A DNA stretch of 64,000 nt, taken from positions 118,985,741-119,049,740 of the forward strand of contig CM041465.1 of the NCBI GenBank assembly GCA_023213395.1. The letters are read 5' to 3'. The position numbers and the translations under genes were made by a program. The DNA comes from Cycas panzhihuaensis. Lineage: Eukaryota > Cycadophyta. Under the pieces are notes generated by a model that was not told the DNA's origin, searched no databases, and worked only from the letters and a program-made list of their open reading frames with translations. Of this stretch, positions 35,488 through 49,370 are shown piece by piece (within the stretch, counting starts at the first letter, position 1; each line of letters begins with the position of its first letter).

Positions 35488-37940
35488 CATTTTTTATAGA
35501 CTTTTTTAGCCTAATCTACTTTTGCTATGGAGGCGCCCCTCTTGTACGGTGTTTAATCAATCCAATCAATCGATATCCATCATTGTTTGGCCTCCGTCTT
35601 TGATTTAGGATCTGGCATATAGGTCACATTGGTTAATCACTATTTTGATCAAAGTTGTGGATCGATCTGTGTGAAGGATTGAGGCAGCCCCTCTTGTTGT
35701 GAAAGATCGACCATGTTTTGATCATTTTTCATCATGATTTGATCATTTTTCATCTAGAAATTGCCTCTATTTCATTAGAAATCACCTCTGTTCTGTCACC
35801 ACTAAATGACGTTTGAAATTTTTTAAGTTTAATCTTTTATTTTTTATAAAGTTGATCAAATTTAATTGTATTTAATAACATTTCAAATTTAAGTGATTAA
35901 AGGGTATTAGCCCCCATCCGCTTAGCCCTCGGTCTCCTCCAAGCTATATGATCGTGTTAATTTTCTTTGTTGAAGGGCAGGCGTAAAAAATTACAAGTTC
36001 TTTTTAATTCTTTTTTTATTTTAAAGTTATTAATTATATTGTATAAGTTTTAGATTATGTAGCCCCCCTTTGGGACTATGACTCCCATGTGAATATGCTC
36101 CTTTAGACTAAAGGAGCTTATCTATTTTCTTTTAAAATTTTTATTTTGTTAATACATAAACAAGGCTTCTCATATTTTTTAGTGTAACTTTCTCTTGGAG
36201 CATTAGTATTTTATGAAACTAGTCTTGTTCGAACTATATTTTAGAGATCTTTAGGATGGTATCATCTTTTGTCTAATTTGAGTTTATTTTAGTTGTGTTT
36301 GAAGCAATTAAATTTAACACGTTTTTTCAATGCTTATTTCACTAGCCTTAAAGAGGTTTGTACATCATTTTAGCAATAACTTGACCGTTTTAGCTCTGAT
36401 TTTAAAACTGTAAGAATCAACAGAAAGCTTTTTTAGAGCTCTTTATGTTGGAATTAATCTCATCTTATTTTGACATTATTTTGTAGGGATTTAAGACTCC
36501 TCAACTTAAGTCTTAAGTTCAGCCCTAAATAAGCTTATTTCATAATATTTTTGAGCATTTTATCATTCTAATTAATTATACTTAAGCATAATATACTACT
36601 AATTAGCTTCTTGGAGTTATTTATTGTTTTTTCATAAAGATTATAAGCTATTGTAGCCACTAGCATTAATTTTAACTTCATAAGTATCAAGAAGCCTAAG
36701 TGGAGTAATACATCAAACTAGTACCATTTACCTCAACTTTTATTTTATCCTTTGTATTATTATTTAAATATAGACTCTTTTTTTTTTTGTACTTCTAATC
36801 ATTTCAAGCATTGTGTCTTCTTAAAATTATAAGATTCACCTCACTTGTTTCTATTCTTATAAAGGAACTATTTGGCACTCAATTTACAATATCATTATCT
36901 TGCAACATTAAGTGGCATATTAGTCAAGAAGTTTCTTTACTTTTATCAAATGTTTTATTCCTTCTTCAACTTAAAATTTATAAAAGAATAGTTATAAGGT
37001 CCATTAATCAGTTTTTTTGTTTCAAAGTTCATTTATACATTCTAAAAGATTAAGGATTCTATTATTTTAGTGTATCACTTTAGACAAGTGTACATATTTT
37101 CTTACTTTACTTCTACAAGAGTATCTTAATTTAAGAATATTAGATTGTATATTAGCATTTGGTTTTGGTTTATTAAAAGAAGAAAAGTATCTTAATTCTT
37201 TTACTTATTCTCATTATGACTTGATATAAAGTTTTACATTATACTTTCATTTAAGATATATTTCGTCTTGCTTAAAGATCTATTTTGTTTTATTTCATTT
37301 CTTGAATAAAACGAATTCTAGAGAGATTAAACAATACCACATTTAATTAAAATTTACTTTTACATTAAGAAAGATAATTTCTTAAATTTACCATATTTTT
37401 TTCAACCTTACAAGGGGAATGTTTAGGACACCTAAGTTACCACCATGCACATGCTAATTAACCTACTTATATTGGATGAAGAAAGCTATTAGCTATAAGA
37501 TGTATTAAGTGGTAGGCTAAAGTGGAAAACCTATCATTTTTGGAGTTTGGAGACCAAGGCTAGACCTAGAGAGGATAAATGTCACTAAGCATAAGTCTAG
37601 CGTAGGTAGACTAATAATTCAAGGAGGCTATAACAACCTTCATAGAAGGTTGCATACTAAGGTATATCAAGCCTAAAGCTCATGTACTAATATATTGGGT
37701 CCTTATTTTACCACTTATGAGCAGGCACCACTAGACAGGATAGCAACCAAAGATTTCTCTTGGAGACTCTTAGACTTAGAGCCTAGAAGCCTCATTAGGA
37801 ACTAGGACACTTGCAAAACCTTGGGAAAAACTGTAAATATTACTTCTTACGTTAATTTTCATAATATAACATTTGAAAAACCTTACTATATCTATAGATT
37901 TTTAAATTTTAGCTAAGAGATAGCAACAAGCTTTGGAAAC
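35488..37940 (+). other. Copia host leader, last segment (R region)
   Basis: No supportable coding; the ORF 36811-37053 has no family features. From about 36360, and most clearly 37401-37810, this matches the leader of element D (58200-59150), including AGGGGAAT and a TAAGATGTA.TA.GTGGTAGG block. In both elements the region ends just before a Copia gag start. Confidence 0.65.
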
Positions 37941-39085
37941 ATGATAATTCTCAAGTTTGATAGTAATAACTTTCTAAACTGGAGTAGGAGGATGAGACCC
38001 ATCCTCATCGCTAATAACATATGGGATATTGTGAGAACAGGTTATAATGAATTAGGTTAGAATTCCATTGATATTGAAAAGGTAACTTATAAAGAAAATG
38101 TTAAAAAGGATAATAAAGTTTTTACCCTTGTCTTTTGTGCATTAGAAGATCACATTTTCCCATGAGTGAGTGAGTCAACAAAACCAAAAGAAGCATGGGA
38201 TATACTACAGTTAATTTATGAAGGAGCTACATCTTCTAAGCTTCAAAACCTAAGAAGCAAATTTAAAAACTTGCGAATGATGCCAACAGAATCTGTGGTG
38301 GAATTCATGATTAAGGTCCAAGACATAGTAAACCAAATGAGATCGCTTGGAGATACATTGATACAGTAAAGAGTAGTGGAAAGAATATTAAGATGTATAA
38401 GTGCCAGATGAAGGTTTGAAATGGTAACAAAAAGCATATGGGTTTTCAAAGATCTAATCACTTTAAAGGTGGAACAACTAAGTGCCATGTTGATATCAGT
38501 CAAAGAATAATAAAATATAAATGAATCCCTTAAGAATCCTTTTGCTACCAAGGTCAGAATTTAATCTCATTCTCAAGCAGGTACATCAAAATCTGGAGAA
38601 TCACCTCCCAAGATAAGGGATAGAAATCCTAGAAGGGATATGCGTCAAGATCCACCTAAATATTAAGCTCCTCACCAAAGGAAACAAGAAGTAAACCAAC
38701 AACATGTTAATCCTCCTAGGTATCAAAATCAAGAGAAATAACCTGAGGCACATTCATGTTATCCAAATTACCAAGGAAATATTCAAGTTACAAGATCATA
38801 TCAAGATTATTATGACAATAGATAAAGGGACAATCAAATTCCCCATTATGAGGAAAAGGGAAGATCATCTCACATTGAAAGAACTCATCCACGAAGTCAA
38901 AGTCTAAGCTATAGGAGAAGAGAGATATTATACTACACCTATTATTATCGTAGTAGTCATACGAAAGATAAATGTTTTTCAAAATATGGACTACCTATGA
39001 AAGATGGTGTAAATACCATAATTGAGATAAGGGATAATAACAGACTTTTCCTATCTAATTTTAATGCTAAAGAAGAAGAAGATGA
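37941..39085 (+). pseudogene. Copia gag of the host element
   Basis: Start MIILKFDSNNFLNWSRRMRP is a DUF4219/UBN2 gag opening. KPKEAWDILQLIYEG, SKFKNLRMMPTESVVEF and IKVQDIVNQMRSLGD follow, with a basic Gln/Asn-rich tail. Near the end the reading resembles a zinc knuckle (YYYRSSHTKDKCFSKYG) with only one Cys left. Stops occur at about 38061, 38164 and 38367 and later. Open part 38166-38369. Confidence 0.85.
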
Positions 39086-39092
39086 TAATTAA

Positions 39093-40300
39093 TACATTGA
39101 TTCAAGTTGTTTCACCTACATGACTCATAAGGAGTATTTATTCTATACCTTAGATAAAAGTAAAAGAGGATTAATAATATTTGGAGATGATACATCACAT
39201 GAATCAATTGGTAGAGGCAACATACCTCTCATAACAGATATAGAAGAGTATAGACACCTCGATGATGTACTATATGTTCCTACCTTGAAGAAAAATCTAT
39301 TATCAGTAGGGAAGATGATGGATCAAGGTTATAAGGTTATTTTTAATAATAATGAGTGCACAATTAAAGACAAAAGGAAAAATAAGACAACTGTTACAAA
39401 AGGCAAAATGACAAAAGATAGACTTTTCAAACTTGTCCTTACTCAATCAGATAGCTATGCCTTAAGAACCATAGTTAAATTAGATAGTGACTTATGGCAT
39501 AGGAGATTTGGACACCTCAATTATAGTAGTTTGGCCTTAATAAAAGGAATGAACATGGTTAATGGGTTACCTAACATTAAAGTGTATAAAACCATATATA
39601 TGAGGGATGCTTACTTGGTAAACAACATAGGAAAAGTTTTCCAATTAGTCTACATAGATATCTGTAGTCCTATGGATGTCCCCTCATTAGTGGGTGCACA
39701 CTATTTTATTACATTCATTAATGACTACACTAGGAAGACATGGGTATTCTTCCTTAAGTTTAAATCCGATGCCTTCTAACAACTTGTTAACTTCAAAACC
39801 TTTGTGGAGTGATAAAGTGGGTGCAAAATTATCCCACTAAGATCTGATAATAGGGGAGAATTCATCTCCAATGAATTTAAGGCATACTGTGTGCATCATG
39901 GGATTAGAAGATAGTTCATAAATCCTTACACCCCATAACAAAATGGTGTAGCCAAAAGGAAAAATTATACCATTATAGAAATGGCAAGGTTCATGTTGAA
40001 AGATAAAACCTTAGGCTATGAGTTTTAGGCAGAAGTAGTCCATACATCCATTTATCTCCTCAATAAGTGCTCCACCAAAGCCCTAAGGTGGAAGATACAT
40101 AAAGAAGCTTGACCAGGCTATAAGCTAAACATATATCATTTAAGAGTTTTTGGGTGCCTAACCTATGTACATGTACCTAACCAAAGGAGATATAAATTGG
40201 ATGACCATAGTATCAAGTGCATATTTCTTGGCTATAGTAAAACTTCTAAATCATATAAAGTCTATGATCCTAAGTCAAAGAGGTCATGGTGAGTAGAGAT
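39093..40300 (+). pseudogene. Copia protease and integrase
   Basis: YIDSSCFTYMTHKEYLF corresponds to the protease D-S-G-x-x-x-H-M-T start, with Gly replaced by Ser. LDDVLYVPTLKKNLLSVGKM is the usual protease end. Integrase follows: LWHRRFGHLNYSSL (GAG-pre/HHCC zinc region), IDICSPMDVPS with the first catalytic Asp, NDYTRKTWVFFLK, then SDNRGEFISNEF and, with a stop, NPYTP.QNGVAKRKN. The frame 39120-39779 is open; later parts are broken by TAG and TAA codons. Confidence 0.88.
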
Positions 40301-40639
40301 GTAAAGTTTTAGGAAGATGCTTATAATCATGATTATCAAGAAAAGAGGAAACAAGTAATAATCAAGTTTGACACCTCCACCAAGTCAAAATATATGCCTC
40401 CTATGTTTGACTCTAGATGAAACATCAATAAACTAAGTGGGGAGGCAACCTCTTCTCAACCTCTACCACAAAGTCTTCTGATATGGGTTTAAAGGGATCA
40501 TGATATGGGCAATATTTTGGATAACAATCAAAGATCCACTTACTTACATTGGGTAAACTTTGCCCTCATAAGTAAAGTTTTAGAGTCCCATGAGCCTCAA
40601 ACCTTTGATGATACCAATACACATGCTTCTTAGAGAAAG

Positions 40640-42120
40640 ACAATGGAAGATGAATATCACTCCATAGTTAAGAATGATACTTGGGAATTGGTTAACTTAC
40701 CTCCTAATAAAATAGCAATTGGCACTAAGTGGATCTATAAAACCAAGTTCTACTATGATGGATCAATCGATAAATATGAAGCTAGATTAGTTGTCAAAGG
40801 CTATGCCTAAAGAGAAGGTATTGATTATAATAAAACATTTATTCTTATGCTTGGATAGAAATAGTTCATATCATGATGAGTTTGGTAGCTTAAATATGAT
40901 GGAAAGTTTATCAAATAGACGTCAAAAGTGCTTTCCTTAATGACTATATTGAAGAGGATATCTATATATCTCAACCCCTCAGTTTTAAAGTTAGAGGGGA
41001 AGAAAACAAAGTATACAAACTTAAAAAGGCACTTTATGGTTTGAAATAAGTATCTAAGGATTGGTATTCTTGAATTGACAAATATTTTAGAGATCAAGGC
41101 TTTGAAAGGTCTCAATCAGATCCAAATCTCTACATCAAAATCAAGGGAGATTCTGTCCTAATTATGGGACTCTATGTAGATGATCTTATCTACACTAGAA
41201 ATGACTCCCATCTTTTGTAAAACTTTGGGATTTGAAATGTGTAAGGAATTTGAAATGACAGCTTTGGGATTAATGCATTACTTCTTGGGTTTAGAGGTAT
41301 GGTAGAATAAGAATGGCATCTTCATCTCCCAAAAGAAATATACCTTAGATCTACTATAAAAGTTCAAGATGACTGACTACAAATCATTGACAACTCCAAC
41401 AGAAATAGGGATCAAGATTTCCAAACTAGATGACTCTACAACTATTGATCCTATAGTCTATAAATTGTTAATTGGAAGTTTGATCTACTTAACATCCACT
41501 CGATCGGACATAATGCCTTTAGTCAGTGTTATATCTAGATTCATACAATACCCAAAGACTACTCATTAGCAAGCAGCTAAAATAATTCTGTGTTATCTTA
41601 AAGGTACTTTAGAATATGGTTTATATTATAAAGCTTCATCAAATTTCTAGTTGACAGGCTATACAGATTCATATTGGGCAGGTGGCATCAATGATAGAAA
41701 ATCAACTTCAGATTATGTTTTTAGTATGGGTTTAGCACCTATAGCTTGGAGTACTAAGAAATAAAATACAGTCTCTCTATCTATAGCCGAAGCAAAATAT
41801 AAAGTAGCAGTCACTGGCGCATGTGAAACAGTATGGTTGAGAAGACTATTGTAAGACTTTCAACTAGAATAGAAAGGACCTACAAGAATTTCGTGTAATA
41901 ATTAGAGTATAATATAAATAACAAAGAACCCAGTATTTCATGGTAGAATAAAAGATATTAAGATACAACATTATTTTATTTGAGAGCTAGTACAACTAGG
42001 AGAAATTGAATTGGCATATTATAGCACCAAAGATCAAACAATAGACATCTTAACGAAAGCTTTGGGTAAAATCAAATTTTAGAAATTCAAAGACAAGTTG
42101 GGAGTTCTACATATTAGCCA
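40640..42120 (+). pseudogene. Copia reverse transcriptase and RNase H
   Basis: RT begins with TWELVNLPPNKIAIGTKWIY and YDGSIDKYEARLVVKGYA. Motif A is in IDVKSAFL position but altered; the polymerase site YVDD is intact at 41173-41184. RNase H has YTDSYWAGGINDRKSTS, IAWSTKK and LSIAEAKYKVAVTGACE, all typical of Copia, and ends with DILTKALGKIKF. About fifteen in-frame stops or shifts are present, many at positions where Gln or Trp is expected. Confidence 0.9.
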
Positions 42121-42123
42121 TTA

Positions 42124-42133
42124 TGAGGGAGAA
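42124..42133 (+). promoter_or_regulatory. Polypurine tract of the Copia host
   Basis: ATGAGGGAGAA-like purine run directly before the 3' LTR. Confidence 0.7.
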
Positions 42134-42500
42134 TATTGGGATAATGCCCAATTTACAAGTGTATGTGAGTACCTAGGGCCCCTCAATGCCACCTTAAACA
42201 TCCCTAGGTCACCTCAGGCCACCTAGCATCGCCAAATAGTCACTTACAAGTGACAAAGAGCCTCCATAGCCATCTTAGGTAAGATATTTAATTATTTGTA
42301 TAATATTTTAATATTTTTTTAAATTTTAACATTATTCAGGTTGAGGCACTTATTGCCTCCCTAAATTTATCTATTTCTAGGTGGGGAATACCTCCCTGGT
42401 GTTTTTTAACACCGCCATTTACATTTTGGAGATTAATTTACACTTCAAGATGATGTCTACTTACTTGTAATCCTTTCGCTCTTGTACCTTGAAGCCAATA
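42134..42500 (+). repeat. 3' LTR of the Copia host
   Basis: Starts TATTGGGATAATGCCCAATT and ends GAAGCCAATA, partner of 13361-13726, 29 kb away. The terminal G of TG and C of CA are both mutated. Confidence 0.88.
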
Positions 42501-42514
42501 CAACTATGATACTA

Positions 42515-42838
42515 TGTTAAAATATAAAATAACTATAATCATAATAAATAACTATGGTAAGTAAATGAATAAACAATAAGACATGAGAATGATAAAACAT
42601 ATACATGTTAACACAACAAAGGTGGAAGAGTGGCCAAACATTAAATTAGAATAAATATGATATATATACTTATAGTACAACTTATCACATATGTGAGAAC
42701 CCTTAATGATCAACTTCTTGTATGGTATCACATATTTTTATACAATACATAACTCAAGATAACCTATAATATAAAATACAAATAACATAAAGAGAGTTTG
42801 AATAGGGCTAAACATGTAATTAGGTATTACACCTAATA
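42515..42838 (-). repeat. LTR of family E, copy 2
   Basis: 324 bp, same length as copy 1 at 4506-4829. Directly left is the complement of TAGTATCATAGT (primer site). The sequence between 42501 and 42514 is the continuation of the E repeat cut at 13360. Confidence 0.7.
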
Positions 42839-43650
42839 TTATTTTCTTATGAGTATAAAGGTTTATTCCCCTTTGGCTATGTTACATTAGCACTTTATAT
42901 ATAGACTACTTTATTGTTTTAAATGTACATTTGAGTCATCTATTTGAATTTTAAACTATTTTTGGTTTAAAAAAAATATTTATTAAATAAGAAATATTAT
43001 ATGCAAGTATGACAAAATAGGAAAGAGATTATCATCCCCTTCATTCCTTGACTAATAGATATAAAATATACCCATACAACTAAAAATTTAATTATAATAA
43101 GCTAGCCCTTAGGCTTGAAAATAATCTCTCAAGTCTGAACTCCATCCCCTCCCTATATAGGACTTAGTAATCTCCATCCATATCCTCCCTATTGAGGTAA
43201 TTCTCCCTCAACATCTATCCTTTACATTATGTAGGTTTAATGTTTATAAATACCATGATTTTCATAGTCTTACCCTACCTATCATATAAGGATCTCCATC
43301 TTTAGATTGGAGAATATTGACTGGTATGAGGGAGGATGCCTAAGTTATATCTAACAGATGGTTTTTGGACTAGATTTAGCCCCATGAATGGCTTTTATAT
43401 CTATTTAGACCAAATGTTTATTATGAGCTTATCTTCTCTAAAGGCACTCTACTCATCATATAAAGGGTCAAACTCGAATGTTAAATTAAGTAAAAGAGAT
43501 GAGAGAGTCAGATTTACACCTATGCATTGATTTGCATACAGTAAGAAGTCAACATAGTATAAATCATCTTAATAATAAATAATTAAAAAGGAGATTTACC
43601 ATCAAAAGTCATAGAGTTTCTATATTTCTAAATGCAATGTAATACTTATA
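42839..43650. other. AT-rich DNA with no recognised feature
   Basis: The frame 43336-43530 has no family features. Nothing else seen. Confidence 0.4.
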
Positions 43651-44066
43651 TGTTAAGGAACTTTCTAAGGTTAATAGCACAAGAGCATATAATCATATGG
43701 AGAAGGTTAATGCTAAAGTCACAACTGCATGATTAAGGAAGAGAATATTACTGAAATTTATTAATTTGTGTGCATAAACCTCTTATCTCCACTAACGAGA
43801 TTAGACGGCCTATGGTTTGCCAACAGGATGCTAGAGTTAGCAGTTATTTTTCTTATATAAGACCAAGCAATTGTAAAAAGAAGGTTTATTCTATCTTATT
43901 GTCTTTCAAGATCATACAAGAGTACATCTTATCTTTTGATGATCATTAAGCTTTTTTGTGCTCCTTGATATAATTATGTTATTAAATCTTTAATAAAGAT
44001 CTTTGAACTTCTAATTTCTTTTAAAAGTGTTCTTTATTCACAACATATAGATTAGATCATTTCAAG
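43651..44066 (+). repeat. 5' LTR of the chromovirus
   Basis: TGTTAAGGAA start, matches 49371-49785 throughout. TGGTATTAGAG begins three bases after its end. Confidence 0.87.
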
Positions 44067-45299
44067 TGGTATTAGAGAAAGTCTCGGTGACCCTACAAAG
44101 GCGTTCAAGAGTGAGAAAAGGGAGGATTTTTTGTTCCCCTTTAGTAACATTCATAACCCTTCTCATATTCTACTATTTTCAATTTCTTTTCAATCATTTC
44201 AATTTATATTCAAGGGTAAATTATGCTACTTAGTAGCTACCCCTTTTTTATCTCCTCCCTCCCTCCTCCTAGGTAGATAACTCTGCTTAGTAGTTATCCA
44301 ACTTTGATAAGTAAATACCCTATATCAAAAGTCTATAAATATCACAAGGATCTATTATTTTGGACTAAATGTATTATGGCTTTTCCACCCTTACTTGAAG
44401 GACTTTAGTTAAGTTTATTAAACCAAGCCATAAATAAAGGTCAACTATGTAATTAAGCCTTCACATACCTTCAGGTATATAGGAGGATACCAATAGGCTT
44501 CTTACCCATCCTAGAATAGGTAAACCTTTAGTTATTTATCCTTTATGATATATAGGTTAGTGATAAGTGCCCAAAAGTTATTATGCATGGTTGTAGACCT
44601 TACGAAGATGGTCTTTCCTTCATAGGTAGTGCCCTAAGATATTAGATTAAGCTATAGTAATGACAAAGAAGTTTATTATAAGGCTCATAGAGCCAAGTAA
44701 TCCTAGTATCAGAGTCTAGTAGATCTCCTCCAATCTGAAGTCCCACTCACACAAAGAAACTAAGTCTACTAAATTGTTATTATACATTTATCATTAACAT
44801 TGTGGGCCTATAAAGAGAAAGCTATAACTTTATTAATACTTATTAAAATAAAAAAAAGCCTAAACCATTAAACTCACCATTAAAAAAAAAAAATCCATAG
44901 CCTTAAAAGTAATATTAAATTTCACCTATCTTATTTTGATTAATGCATTGTACTAATAAAGATTCACTAGGTTATTTTTAACCATCAAATTTTGGGAAAT
45001 TTTACATACACCTCTGTGAGCCCCACTAGCCTCTCTATTCCTGCTTACAACTTACCTATCTCATCTTGATGAGTTTTTCACACTCATCTTAGTGTACTAG
45101 GTGATTCTATTACTTAAAATTTGAGGTCCATAATCCATTGACATCCTAATTCCCTATCTCCCCCTCTCTCTTATCTATTTTCTCATACATCCCTACTTTT
45201 TTAAAATACATGTTTTGTCTAACTTCCCCTACATCTAATATTCCTTTCTTCTTACTATATTTTACTTCATTAAAAACCCCTTCTAATTGACTTATATGA

Positions 45300-46080
45300 T
45301 GGTATCATCCACCCAAGGTGTGCATATTTCTTCTTTAAAAGCTAATATCATAAATATTAAAGCTTATATAAGCATAGACTTCTTAGATATAAAAGTGTAA
45401 ATCGCCAATACAGTATAATAATTACAAGACAACATACAAATCCCTAATTTCTCATCAACATCTACTTCTAACACCTCTCAAGGTAGAACTACTTAAGGTG
45501 GAGCCCTACTACCCTAATTTCCTCGTCAATAAACTTTCAATCATAAATTTAATATACCAATCTTTGATCCAAATCTTAACAAAGATACAGCTTGTACTCA
45601 GATTCATAGGTTGGACTCATATTTCACACTTATTTAAATATCCTAAATAGATCAGTTAATATTTTCTTCCATTTACTTAGAAGGTAAAACCTACCACTTG
45701 TATAAATAGTGGACCAAGGAATATCATGCAACTAAAAAATAGGATGTTTTCTATAAATATTTTTTTGAGCAATATGAGGAAATATAAAACTAATTATTTT
45801 TTAGTTAATTATTTTAGCTAAGATACTCTACCTATATTAAAGTATACACCAATGAATTTTAAGCCATTTGCAATCATGTCACTCATCATCTTGATTAGTA
45901 ACCACTTATTGAAACTTATATAATTAGACTAAAAGATAAGATACAAATGAGCCTAAAGACCATCTCTCCTCCCAACCTTAGAGATACAATCAATGTAGCT
46001 AAGGTTGTGGAAGTAGAATTTAAGGAAAAATAACTAATTTTAAAAGAGAATCAACATGGTATAATCACCCAAGATAATTA
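45300..46080 (+). pseudogene. Chromovirus gag remnant
   Basis: Degenerate frames include FYKYFFEQYEE, then YIIRLKDKIQMSL and NVAKVVEVEFKEK, matching the usual gag pattern F..GLK..I...V....P..L.DA...A..VE. Many stops. Confidence 0.65.
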
Positions 46081-46429
46081 AATCCTTACAAGCCCCTAAG
46101 GTTGCGAACTAGTAAGCATGCAAGATAATTAGTAGATAGTCATCAATAAGGGTTCCCACATCATAGGCACATAGGTGAAGGGAAGAAGGACTTTGCACTT
46201 AGTGCATAAAAAAATGATTTGATGGGCATAATAGAATTTGAAAAGCTAGAAAAGCAATATTCACTATTGACCCTAATTCTAATTTAGAAGATGAAAGTGA
46301 AAAAGAACCTCTACTAGAGTCCTTTCCACTACTAGAACTCAAGCTCACTCATGAACCTTCCCTATCCATTATTTCCTCTTCTACTTGATTTGACCTATTA
46401 TAAGTAAGAGGGACCTTAAGGAAAACCCC

Positions 46430-49340
46430 TGTTACAATCTTAATCGATAATGATGCATCATTGAACTTCCTCGATATTACAATTGCCAAGTAATCAAACC
46501 TATATATTAAACTAAAAATAGGTCCAAATTTCTCTCTACCCAGTCATTATAGCCTTTATTATGTTAGGGTTATTTGAATTCCTCATGTTCAAATTGGAAC
46601 TTATCAACTCAGATTAGAATTTTATGCCTTATCTATTAGGGGCTCAAATATAATCCTAAGAATCTAATGGATCTAAACCCTAGGAACTTAAAGTACAAAA
46701 AAAATTCCAAATAATCCTTTTATGATGTTTAAAGACTAATTTAGACAAACCCATAATTATGTGGTCTCTAGTCATCACCAAATAAACTAATCTCTCTTAA
46801 GAAAATAGGTGAGCAACTAAATGGGACTCTTGGTTATATTATCTAAATTAACAATATTCAACCACAACTAGAGGTTCATTTGGATGTTCAAACAATCCTA
46901 ACCAAGTACTAGTCTATTTTTTATCCTCTACTAGGTAGTCTTCCCCCATATTGTAGATTCTACCATACTATTGAATTAAAGCACCCACACAAACCCATTA
47001 GCTTATGACTATATCGATACTCATACTTTCAAAAGAATGAGATTAAGAACATCACAACTAAACTCTTGGATATAAGCATCATTTAACCTAGTAAGAGCCC
47101 TTATGTTGTACCCACTATGCTTATTCAAGAAAAAAAAGATGGTTCCTTTTTGGATCTATATTAGTTATAGAAAACTTAATATACTCACTATTAAAAATAA
47201 GTTTCTAACCCCCCCGAATAGATGACATATTAGATAAAATCCATGGGGCTATATTTTTCTCAAAATTAGACTTACAATCTAAGTATTATCAAATTCCTAT
47301 AGCACTAGAGGACAAGTATAAAATAGACTTTAGAACCCACCATGGCCATTTTAAATTCTATACCATGACCTTTGGGTTATGCAATGCTCATGCTACCTTC
47401 TAAGCGTTGATGAATAAAATTTTTACGTCCTACCTTTAAAAATTCATCATTATTTTATTTGATGATATATTCATCTACAGTACCACCATTGCCCTATATG
47501 TCTAACATCTTGAGTTTACCTTATGGATTCTCAAGTAAAATTAATTATATGCTAAAATGTCAAAATACAAATTTAGAAAAACTAAATTATAATACCTAGG
47601 GTATATCATCTCCATAGAAGGGGTATAAGTAAACCCCGATAAAATATTAGTCATCATTCAATGGCCCACACCAAAAAACCTCACACAATAAGTGGTTTCA
47701 ATATCTGATTGGATCTAAGTTTACTAATCTAACTGACCATTATAACATTTAACACCTATTAGACCAACTAGTTTTGTCGAAGGAATAGGCCAAGTGGGTC
47801 GATAGACTTTAGGTTTTTAACTTTTCTATCTCTTATAAAAATGGAAAGGATAATGTCATTATAGATGCTCTTTATTGTCTTCTAATAAAATCAATAATTT
47901 AGTCCATCTCCTTCTCCCAACCCTCTTAGCTAGAAGACATTATCCATGAAGACATTATCCATGATAAAATAAGCCCAAGTTGATTTTATCACATGGGCCC
48001 ACAAAGTCCAAAATCATAAAGACTAGATTTTGTATAACAATTACCTTCTATATCAAAACTATATTTTTGTCCATCCATCATCACCATCCATCCCCTACAT
48101 CTTAGCAAAATATCATAATAGCCCTCTTGTCAGTCACTCGGGGTTTAAAAAAATATACCACTGAATTTGATTAGACTTCCACTAGGCCCATATGAAGTCT
48201 ACCATCCTTACATATGTCTTAGAATATGAAATATGCCAATGAAATAAGGTAGAGACTAAAGCCCAACCCAACCTCCTCCAACCCTTGAAACTTTTCCAAG
48301 GTAAATGGAAAAATATTGTAATGGATTTTATTGCTTGGCTACTATTATCTATAAGATATGACTTTATTTGGGTCATCATCGACTACTTCACAAAGTATGC
48401 TTACTTCTTACTAATTTATATAATTTATAAAGCTCATCAATTGGCCAACCTCTACATCTAGTTTATCTTTCGCCTTCATGGCTTCCCATCTATAATTGGT
48501 TATGTGTGAGATCCAAAATTCATGAGCATATTTTGGTAAGAGCTTTTTTGAGTATTTGGAACCTCTTTTAGCATGAGCTCACCATATCATCCACAAGAAG
48601 ATTGATAATTAGAGGTTCTTAATAAAATATTGGAAATATACCTATGCTATTTTATATCAGATTAGCACAAAATTGTTAGACTTCTTGGTTAGCATTAGCA
48701 AAATATTGATATAATTCTTCCCATCAATCTTGCATTGGGATGACCATATTTATGGCTCTTTATGGATAACCCTTACGATCACACCATACATTGGTTACCA
48801 ATATTCAAACTATAAGAGCATAATAAAAACTTTAAGATATGGATCAAATCTTACACACTCTTAAGCAAAACCTAGATTCTACTTAAAATTAAATAAAGCA
48901 ATTGGTTGACTGCCATAGGTATAATAGAATGGATGATTTAGTCTTTCTTTGTCTCTATCCTCACAAGCAATAATCCCTCTACTATAATAATTTTTACAAA
49001 GTAAGCCCTCACTATTATGGTCCCTATAAAGTTCTCCAAAGAATTGGTGAAGTAGCCTATGCTCTAGACCTTCCCCTTGATTCCAAAATCCATAATGTCT
49101 TCTATGTGTCTTGCTTAAAGAAATACCTCAAAAAAATTATTATCCCTTAAACAATCCTACCCATCCTCTATAAAGAATAAGTCCTCATGATTGTCTGATG
49201 GGAATTCTAAATTCTTGCTAATGCCATCTCTAAAATAGAATCATTTTTGAGTACTTAGTATAGTGGACTAGCTATGATCCTAATGAAGAAACATGGAAGT
49301 TAAAGGAATTTATCAAGCAACATTTGTATCTTAGACACTT
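46430..49340 (+). pseudogene. Chromovirus pol (PR, RT, RH fragment, IN, chromodomain)
   Basis: Protease: ILIDNDASLNFLDI (usual form DSGASHNF). RT from about 47100: IQEKKDGSFWIYISYRKLN, the PLP and HGH-like strings up to a degenerate FDDIFIYS near 47460. At about 47690 the reading jumps from PTPKNLTQ to KWFQYLIGSKFTN, skipping the RT thumb and most of RNase H, then SYKNGKDNVIIDAL, the normal end of RNase H. Integrase: NIVMDFIAWL, DYFTKYAYF and GFPSIIGYV. C terminus at 49240-49340: FEYLV.WTSYDPNEETWK, a chromodomain with its aromatic and E-T-W residues. Confidence 0.87.
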
Positions 49341-49370
49341 CAAGGACTCAACGTATCAGGGAGGGGAACC

